Positions 56,316-64,000 of a stretch of 64,000 bases of DNA are shown here, one piece after another; position 1 is the first letter of the stretch, and every line of letters begins with the position of its first letter. The position numbers were made by a program, and so were the translations under genes. Below the pieces are notes generated by a model. The model was not told the origin of the DNA. It did not search any database and worked only from the letters and a program-made list of their open reading frames with translations. Source of the DNA: Symsagittifera roscoffensis (Eukaryota; Xenacoelomorpha; Acoela; Convolutidae); the NCBI RefSeq assembly GCF_963678635.1, contig NC_087065.1:17102458-17166457 (forward strand). The letters run 5' to 3'.

Positions 56316-56832
56316 TTGTTCCGACTTTCGATACGAAAGTAACGGAATATTTTTTTTTCTTCAGACAAATTTCGACTTTTTAACTAGCCATTTTTGACGG
56401 ATTTTTTAAATATCATTCGAAAGGTATTGTTGTTCTGAGCTTAAATTTGAAAAGATATTTCACCTGTGATCATTTTTCGTAAAGTTATGAGGGTTTAAAG
56501 ATTGCCATTTTGACCAATTTGGGACAATTAACGCGCGATATAATTCGCGCTATTAACGCGTAAGCGGAGGTTTAATCCGTCTTATAAATCGTTCCAAATT
56601 GGTTGAACGAAGCTTATTTGTCATAATTGATTTGTTACAAGGAACGAAATCTATCTTTTTGTACTTTATATGGCGTGGGGGGATGATTTTCATAAAAAAT
56701 TTCAAATTTTAGAAAAAAAAATTTTCATTTTTTTTTATTTCATTTAATTTTTTAAATGTTATTACTGCTGCTCCATAAACCTTAAAAGACAGTCGGAACA
56801 TTCAGGGCTTCGCCCTGATACGAGCAGTCTTG
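56316..56832 (-). repeat. Hairpin-ended repeat family, copy D
   Basis: 517 bp, reverse orientation, from ttgttccgactttcgatacg to cgagcagtcttg. Both end hairpins are perfect. Flanks show no clear duplication. Confidence 0.88.
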
Positions 56833-57040
56833 TTTCTATTTGAAGTCCATTATAATGCAATGTATAATAATTAGAAAATCACCTTAAAATATATTTTTTG
56901 CTTGCAATTTTACAAGAATTTTTGCATATATCAAATGAGTAATCCGGAAACTTTGCAGAGCGAGTGTACGGAGTACTCGATTTCTAAATCTAAATTTTCT
57001 CAAATAGCAAAACTATTCCTTTAAACCCCCTAATGTTTGC

Positions 57041-57255
57041 CCCTGTGCCCCGTTACACTCCCACCAACGCCACACAACACCTGAGCCAACCCCACCCACA
57101 ACTGACCATCTGAACCTCCCTACCCCCACACCTGAACCCCCATCGCTGAAAACCTGAACCACCCCCACCGACAGAACAGCCCCCCCCCCACTTAAACCAA
57201 CCCCACCTGAACCATCCCTCCAATTGTGCAGGGGTAGGCTCAGGTGGGGGGTTTA
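57041..57255. repeat. C-rich low-complexity tract
   Basis: Plus strand very rich in C with repeated 'cctgaacc' and 'accccac' words; the minus strand therefore holds many G runs. A short inverted pair 'ccccacctga' / 'tcaggtgggg' lies inside. The open frame on the minus strand (Gly/Trp-rich) is a composition artefact. Confidence 0.7.
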
Positions 57256-58268
57256 ACAAAGTTATTAATATAAAAAACAGTAAAAAAAAATCTAAGTTGC
57301 GGAGAAAAAAGATGAAATTGAACAACCAACTTTAGTTTAAAATGTAGAAAACACTTGATGTGCGTTGAAATTTGCATCTCAATAAAGTGGGAAAAATCGA
57401 TAAACATGGATTTTCATTGTTTTGATCTATAAAAGTGAAAAATAATTGACTGATTGATTGCAATGGATTTTAATGTTTTGTTAAATAATAGCAATAAGAT
57501 TTTTTTATCGATAATTTTTCATTTTCATAGACACTGACAATAAAACTCAAATTTGGTCGAAATTCATCCAATACCAGTGCGAGGTGCTTCAATTAAATTT
57601 GGAGTTTTGCTGATTCAGATGAACTTGCGGCATTTGCTACGCGTTAAAATAAAAGTACGAATTCGACGTACACTTTTTTGCCTGTATTGCAAAACGGGAC
57701 TTTTTTAAACACCCATAACTCCATGTTATTATTTTTCATTTTAAAGCAGCTTGCAATAATTTTTTAGATCAGTTTTGAAGTCTCGTCAAAAACTGTTGAT
57801 TTTAAAGATGATTTTAGTCTGGTTGAAAAAAAAACGACCGGAAGCATAAAAATTTTGAAGCCAAAGTCAGACTACCAGCAAAAATAAAAAAAAGTTAATA
57901 AATCATAAGTTTTAAAAGATTGGAAGTACTTGCGAGTCCAAATCAAAAAGCGTATTTCACTCTGGCTATGATTTAACCACTAGGTCACAACATAACAACT
58001 TGTCCAGCAATCAACAAATTACCATTTTTAGATTCACAGCAATAGCCAATCAATTATAAATTGTTTCCTTATCTAAACTTGTTTATTTTTACTTTAAGGC
58101 GGGAAATAGAGAATTTACCAGAGAGTTTAGTTCATATCTATTTGAATTTTTCATCCAAGATAAAACTTTTGTAGGGTACGTTGGATCTCGTATACCAACA
58201 AGTTGAAGAGCAATAAAGAGCGTTCATTATATTTCGGCAACTTTTTAAACAACATTAAAGTAAAGAAA
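57256..58268. other. Intergenic DNA, nothing recognised
   Basis: AT-rich; no gene or repeat recognised. Confidence 0.35.
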
Positions 58269-58804
58269 CAAGACTGCTCGTATCAGGGCGAAGCCCTGAA
58301 TGTTCCGACTGCTTTTTAAGGTTTTATGGAGCAGTAATCACATTAAAAAATTAAATGTAAGAAAAAATAAAATGAAAATTTTTTGCTCTAAAATTTGATT
58401 TTTTTTTGTGAAAATCATCCCCCCACACGCCACACAAAGTATAAAACGATAGATTTTGCTCCTTGTAACAAATCAATTATTGCAAATAAACTTCTGTCAA
58501 CCAATTTGGAACAATTTTAAGACGGATTAACTCTCCGCTCACGCGTTAATAGCGCTAAATATATCGCGCGTTAATTGTCCCAAATTGGCCAAAATGGCAA
58601 TCTTTAAACCCCCATAACTTTACGAAAAATGATCACAGGTGAAATATCTTTTCAAATTTGAGCTCAGGACAACAATACCTTTCGAATGATGTAAGAAAAT
58701 TCCGTCAAAAATGGCAAGGTAAAAAGTCGAAATTTGTCTGAAGAAAAAAAAAACCCACCCCGAGCACAAATATTCCGTTACTTTCGTATCGAAAGTCGGA
58801 ACAA
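58269..58804 (+). repeat. Hairpin-ended repeat family, copy E
   Basis: 536 bp, complete ends, both hairpins perfect. Nearly identical over its left 300 bp to copy F at 59447, so the two are young or share a recent source. Confidence 0.9.
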
Positions 58805-59083
58805 TAAATATTTAAGGATGGTTAGATTATTCGCGATATAACTTTCACATTACCAACTGTCTACATTTTTATTGGTATCATAGGCTTTTGTTAGCAATTC
58901 AAACAGGTAAACAAACACGACTGATTGGTTTTACTTTAAAGCTAGTAAACTGAGACGAACCTAAATCTTGCCGTCATATCCAATCCGATTAAAAACTCAT
59001 TAACTTGATCAATTACTGAAGTTTGTCATAAGTTTTGGGGGCCATATATGAGTTATTTAAAACCATAATTTTACCTATTAAAC

Positions 59084-59252
59084 ATGCCATCAAAAAAGTT
59101 TCTACGAAAACTTCTTGTTTTTGGAATAATCATTTATTTCAACTGTAACAAAAAATGCGACGCCGCTGAATTGTTTTCCACACCAGGAATTGAAATTCAG
59201 TCTTATGTTTTGGATCACAATGGAAGAGATGCTAACTCAAATTCATCCAAAA
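59084..59252 (+). CDS. Signal-peptide first exon of an unidentified gene
   Basis: ATG at 59084, 56 codons plus one base, ending at an excellent donor (aaaa|GTAAGTTG). The product begins MPSKKFLRKLLVFGIIIYF, a basic start and hydrophobic core typical of a secretory signal, followed by a polar Asn/Ser-rich segment ending NSNSSK. It would be secreted or membrane-bound. No acceptor or second exon was recognised in the next 2 kb; the intron carries a hairpin-family repeat. Upstream 'gagttatttaaaaccat' could be a TATA-like element about 30 bases before the ATG. Function unknown. Confidence 0.5.
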
Positions 59253-59446
59253 GTAAGTTGAAACAACTAAGTCTAATTGTCACTTTTCTTCCAATTTGTT
59301 CTTAAATCCTAAAAAATTTTATAAAAAAGACTTGTGGTTTAGAAAAAGATATTTTTTTGAGCGATCTGAATTATTTGATACTTTGAGCTAAAAAGATTAT
59401 GTTTTTCGTCTGCAACTGTTTTGATCGAATACCTATTTTTAAACTT

Positions 59447-59753
59447 CTCGTATCAGGGCGAAGCCCTGAATGTTCCGACTGCCTTTTAAGGTTTTATGGA
59501 GCAGTAATCACATTAAAAAATTAAATGTAAGAAAAAATAAAATGAAATTTTTTTTCTTCTAAAATTTGATTTTTTTTTTGTGAAAATCATCCCCCCACAC
59601 GCCATACAAAGTATAAAACGATAGATTTCGCTCCTTGTAACAAATCAATTATGGCAAATAAACTTCTGTCAACCAATTTGGAACAATTTTAAGACGGATT
59701 AACTCTCCGCTCACGCGTTAATAGCGCTAAATATATCGCGCGTTAATTGTCCC
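59447..59753 (+). repeat. Hairpin-ended repeat family, copy F (partial)
   Basis: Starts at ctcgtatcagggcgaagccc, lacking the outer dozen bases, and stops after the 'gcgcgttaattgtccca' box; the right third is missing. It lies in the presumed first intron of the gene starting at 59084. Confidence 0.85.
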
Positions 59754-61244
59754 ATTGCGTATTCCGACTATTTCTTTAGCTAGATTAACTCGGAATTGTT
59801 TCGATTCGGAATGGTTTCTCAACCAAAATAATTATCCCCCTACGCTATGTGTGGTGCGACAACAGTTCTACCCTTGTTGTTCTTTGGTCTCTCTGTTGTG
59901 CCAGTGTTTTTTCCTGGCAAAAACTACTACCAGATGCATAAAACAACTGACGGACTTTTGAGGGCTTTGCAATGATACGCACAGTTACGTTTTGTTTTTG
60001 CAACGTTTTTGGCAGGAACAGTGCTGTTCAAGTTATCAGGGCAAAGTGAATAAAAAAATCAAACTCGCATTTCTATACTGTATGCGTTGATTTCAATTTG
60101 AAAAGTTTGATTCTCCAAGTTGAAAAAACTTGAATATGGAAAATCATCAGCAAGTTTTTTTAAAACGTGCTAGTGAACACTTCGTGCAACTGATGAAATT
60201 GTAAACTTTTTTTGAATATTGCTGAAGTTGCCATGAATGGTAACCAAAACAAATATTTGATCACCATGGATCCGGAGAGTTCGCGAATTTGAATTTCATT
60301 ACTCTGCGCATTTTAAAGTTGCATGTCTCTGGTAAACCAATTCTCTCAGCCAAGACAATTATTGCTGTCATTATCTTTATGTTTTAATTGAGATAAAAAA
60401 TAGAAAGGTGATGCGGTCTGTAAGTAGACACCTGTGTATTCATGCTCGTCCGTAAGTTGACCATCACTACTTAAACCAGTCAGAATCTAAATTAATTAAA
60501 TAATACTTTCTTCCTTGTCTCGATTCTGATTGGTTAAAATAGTATTTGTCTGCTTATACCGCAGAGTAAGAAAACGCGGTTAACTAGCTACTGCTACGTA
60601 ACCGCTGAAAAGAACTGTATTTTGGAAAAAACTCGATCAGCAACAAGGATAGCCGGTTACAGTGCAAATAGAACAGAATGTTCTGACCATTGGTACAGAA
60701 TTCTCCGGTTTTTCTCGAAACTGAAAACGTTTTTACAACATATTTTTATTTTCGTTGGAGTCACAATGAAAGCGTTGTAATACGATATATAATTTGATAT
60801 TTTGTGATTCCTGATTTAGCGCAAAAAACAGAAAGAAAACACCCGAATACAAAGTTCCTCCACATTTTTCAAAGGGTCGGATCAAATTAAGTATTTTTTG
60901 ACTAGATAAGGATAAGGTGCTGGTGCGACTTTTGTGTGTTACAAAAAGTCTAACACTGAGAAACGCGTGTATAAGGCAAAAAAAAACAATATATTGCAAA
61001 AAACAAAAAACAAAATCAATAGTGAGAGACATCAGTGAAAAATATGTTTTTCTCATGAAACAATATTTTTTTTGATGGCGATCATTGTTAATAATTTCTG
61101 TTCAAATAACCTCTGGGCCAGTATTCTGAGAAACTCTTCATTGTAAATCTTAATTGATCGAGGTTATTTTCAGCATGTTTTTACAGAAATGTGAAGGTTC
61201 AAAATGGTTAAAAAGAATGATTGCGGTAATCTAAATTAAAGTTG
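59754..61244. other. Intergenic or intronic DNA, one dispersed repeat
   Basis: No exon is recognised. 60795-60885 matches 34310-34430 inverted. A phrase 'gagggctttgcaatgatacg' near 59961 weakly resembles an inverted hairpin-family end. Confidence 0.4.
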
Positions 61245-61995
61245 TTTCTGAAATTCAACTTTCTTTAATATTTTAGACTACGGGATGAATGTTTTATAGT
61301 TTTTCCGGGGTTGGCTTCTAAGACGTGATGATTCTCTATGTTCGGATTTTTGTTGTTGATCCTGTGATAAATCTTTTTCTGTTAGTTTTCTATTTTTTCT
61401 TTATTTTTTTGAGGTATTTTTGGTTCTGGTGTGTTTGATCTTTGAGTGTCTACTTTTTGCTGTTGAATTGTTTTTGTATTTTTTGTGGTATTAACGTTTT
61501 GATTTTGTTCTATTTGTGGGTTATTTTGAACGATGTTTAAACCTGTGAAAGAACATAATTGAGTTAATGCGCGGAGTGCGTATTCTTTTGGGTAATAAGG
61601 TAATAAGTTGTTACGGTGTTGAACGATTTCTTTTTTTATTTAAATCAGTAAGTTTGTATGTCACTTCAGCTGGTTTATCAAATATTTGGTAGGGTCCTTT
61701 TCGAAGTGGTTGTAATTTTTTGGAGATTCCTTTTTGTGTATTAAAATTAGGTATTAAAACAAATGTTCCAATCGTTAAGTCTGTGGCTGACATGAAGCGT
61801 GAATTAATTTGATTATTTATCTTTTGCCTTTGTAACAATTTTTTTGGTACTTTTTGGTAGATTTCATTGTGTTTTTTATCTCTTTTAAAAATCCATTCGG
61901 TATGTGTACCGGAAGCTAATTTCAAAATTTGTGGATAATGAAAGTGGTCTTCATCATGTGTGTGTAAGGGTAGGTTATAGCAAATTGAACTGGTC
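61245..61995 (-). pseudogene. Related retroelement fragment: integrase C-terminal region
   Basis: Homologous to 45585-46345 of the main element, including LVPTF-type wording FVLIPNFNTQKGISKKLQPLRKGPYQI. Homology begins abruptly at about 61245 and ends just before a primer-binding-site-like sequence next to the LTR at 62013. It is a broken, older copy of the same family with large parts missing. Confidence 0.8.
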
Positions 61996-62012
61996 TCATT
62001 GGTAGCACCAGA

Positions 62013-62425
62013 TGAGTTAGGTTCAAGGTGTAACTCATAGAGTAATTTCGGATAGGGTACAACGTCTGCTCGTCACGCTATCTTATTTTCGGCCGGATAG
62101 ATTCGTGCAACTTCTTAGTCTAATACCGATCCTAATCTTACTCTTATATCTACTAGTCTCAGGGTGTTTAACTAGTCTCTGCTAGGCTCAATAGATCTAG
62201 AGTGTACTGGCTTATTGCGATAGCTAAAGTTCTCTGGGAGAGGTAACTAATTTTTAAGGTAAATTCAAATCTCTCTGGTCCTGAAATTACAAGTAATTTC
62301 AGCACTTACAAATAAGTGGTTTTTTAGTTAGATTGATCGTGAATGATGGTTATTAATAAATATTTTATAGAGATAAAATTTCCAATTTATAACCAAAGAA
62401 TAAATATAGTTTATATCTGGTTCCA
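62013..62425 (-). repeat. LTR of the related, older retroelement
   Basis: 413 bp, TG...CA, clearly the same family as the LTRs at 37015 and 55399 but diverged. The inverted repeat is kept with small changes at 62278-62305. On the low-coordinate side it is followed by a primer-binding site and on the other by a polypurine junction, so it serves as a shared LTR between two partial internal regions. Confidence 0.9.
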
Positions 62426-62848
62426 CCCATCCGGGGTTTACAGAGTTTTGAATCTTAGATCTTCTATCTGTAATGAAGGATGGATGTTGGTCCTTGTTGT
62501 TTGACGAGCATCATTTCCTGTTATGTTCTTGGAGAAGAAAGCTCCAGGAAGCTGGAGTCATCGATAGGAAGTTGTTAGTTATCGTTTGAAAAAGACTTTG
62601 ACTGTCAAGGAAATCAATTCTGATTTCAAGATGGCTTGTTATGATAGTCTGTTCTTGATTGGTTGTGTAGAACTGTGTTTCGATCTGGTTTGGGAATGGC
62701 GTGAAGATCGACTTTGGAGGGGATGCCTTGTAACTCGGATCTGTACGTATACTTGGACATCGAGGTGGTCATTGATCTGATTCAATGAAATCCTTTTCTG
62801 CGAAGTCAAGTCGTACTCTAAATCCTTTATGAGTCGTGATTGTGAGCG

Positions 62849-63013
62849 GCACGTTTATGCATGTTTCAGGACTTCCCCCACCATATTTTGTAAAAAAAAC
62901 TAATTTATAAAGTATTTGATTTTATTATCAAAATATGGTGGGGGAAGTCCTGAAACATGCATAAACGTGCGTTTCAGGGCCTGAAACGCACGTTTATGCA
63001 TGTTTCAGGACTT
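62849..63013. repeat. Long hairpin inserted in the retroelement
   Basis: Perfect inverted repeat with 42-bp arms (62849-62890 and 62929-62970) around a 38-base AT-rich loop. It is followed by a second small palindrome with 12-bp arms and one central base (62967-62991), then a third partial copy of the arm (62988-63013). Absent from the matching place in the main element (about 37852), so it is an insertion. Confidence 0.85.
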
Positions 63014-63306
63014 TCCAACCAAATTTCGATGTATTTAGCCGTTCTGTAGGTTGAGTGTGATGGGGTTATCTAGTCTTTGGATGCTCGTTCTTGTGGTTGT
63101 TCGTGATTTATGTACTGCATATTATAATTTACATTTTATAAAATTTTGTTAGTTCTATTTTTAGTATTGATTTTGATTAATTGTTTTCGCAAAAGCGTTT
63201 TAGTTTTAGTTCAGTTATTTTTAAGAGTTACTCACACTTGAGTACCTCTTGGCAAAAATAGTGATGTGGTCACAAAGCGTGGATGTAGCACGGCGGGTTA
63301 GGCCGG

Positions 63307-63732
63307 TTATAGAGCATGCTCAGGACGTCCTCTCTGGTGGGTTAGGCCAGGAAGGGGAGTATGATTTCGTGCTGGTTTTTTAAGGGTGTTGTGGATGAAT
63401 TCTAAAATGGGTATTTCTATAGGTTGAATATATTCATGCGGAATGATCAGGGGTCGAGATTCTTTGTCGCTGAAGGTCTTCGTGAGGGGACAAAATATAT
63501 ACATTTGAGTGACGGGATCATAATTTCGGAGGATGCCTGGAAAGTTAGTATTTTTAATGCAATACGTGAAGTTTAGGAAAAACGGTGAGCTGTATTTGGA
63601 AATAATGAATTGAAATCTGTGGTGAGGTTGTCGTGATGGTGTGTGTAAATGAAAATGATTTTGGATAAAGCGATAATAAGTATAAGTATGTGTTTGCTTA
63701 GTTCTCAACATGATGTCGTGTGAGCAGTGCAA
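63307..63732 (-). pseudogene. Homologue of the last retroelement ORF
   Basis: 141 codons, sharing most residues with 39033-39587 (TPSRQPHHRFQFI, SSPFFLNFTYCI, LRNYDPVTQMYIFCP). The C-terminal end differs. Part of the older element. Confidence 0.7.
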
Positions 63733-64000
63733 ATTGCGTTCTTTTGGTGTCAGGAAGTGAAAGGTTAGTGAAAATGTTTGAAATTTTTCATGAAATGATT
63801 CATATGCTTGGATGTCTGATAGTGCTTCTGAAATAATGTGATCATGCTTTTTATCAAGTATGTTAAGTGTGAATATGTATGATGATTTAAAAAAAACTTT
63901 TCTGTGATTTGTGGGTTAGCGAATTTATTGTCGTCAAGAAATTGGTCTTGATTAGATCTGATGATGTTATGATCGCAATATTCAATCGAGTAGTCGTTAG

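Larger units (their letters stand above)
62426..64000 (-). mobile_element. 3' region of the related retroelement, running off the window
   Basis: Homologous to 37423-39800 of the main element: polypurine junction, 'gaaggatggatg', 'tctgcgaagtcaagtcgtac', 'gtcacaaagcgtggatgtag' and the last ORF. It continues past the window end. Broken in a few places, with an inserted hairpin at 62849. Older than the 18.8-kb element. Confidence 0.85.

Noticed and set aside
57053-57325. Gly/Trp-rich frame on the minus strand
   Set aside because: Composition artefact of the C-rich tract.

Overview
The window is animal-like nuclear DNA: AT-rich, sparse in genes, with spliceosomal GT-AG introns and a dense layer of transposons. 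I see no bacterial operons, Shine-Dalgarno sites or CRISPR arrays. I cannot name the species. It looks like an invertebrate with a repeat-loaded genome; a splice acceptor 7 nt upstream of one start codon hints that the lineage may use spliced-leader trans-splicing.

Host genes are few. The clear one is at 2179-4278 (minus): a two-exon gene for a membrane-anchored FkbM-type methyltransferase, whose 516-bp intron has a 17-bp inverted repeat at its ends. A second likely gene begins at 59084 (plus) with a signal-peptide exon and a strong 5' splice site; its later exons were not found. A possible internal exon (18980-19058, minus) and an unidentified GC-richer open frame (35112-35399, minus) are weaker.

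From 1 to 37 kb the DNA is mostly intergenic with small DNA transposons. One family of about 520-550 bp carries a small hairpin just inside each end (copies at 14039, 17925, 25490, 56316, 58269, plus a partial one at 59447 and old ones at 11538 and about 26790). There are also terminal-inverted-repeat elements, a hAT-type MITE with an 8-bp target duplication, a decayed Mutator-like (MULE) transposase at 24651-25524, a BEL/Pao integrase fossil at 22618-23510, a 21-bp minisatellite and several dispersed repeats.

From 37015 to 55806 lies the main object: a minus-strand Ty3/Gypsy retroelement of 18.8 kb with 408-bp LTRs (about 99 % alike) and a 4-bp target duplication. It is about twice the usual size. 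In transcription order it carries a leader frame that runs out of the LTR, a small basic-protein ORF, a 2246-codon gag-pol frame with an Asn/Arg/Ser-rich spacer, an integrase region, two tiny membrane-protein ORFs, a long Pro/Ser/Thr-rich frame with no AUG, an envelope region resembling class III glycoproteins of chuvirus type, and a 3' region with two more ORFs. Several neighbouring ORFs overlap by 4-26 nt. It looks young and mostly open, with about one to a few interruptions.

A related, older element occupies 61245 to the window end, with one LTR (62013-62425) flanked by element sequence on both sides and a 42-bp-armed hairpin inserted in it. An LTR relic near 33913-34045 shows that the family has been active for a long time.
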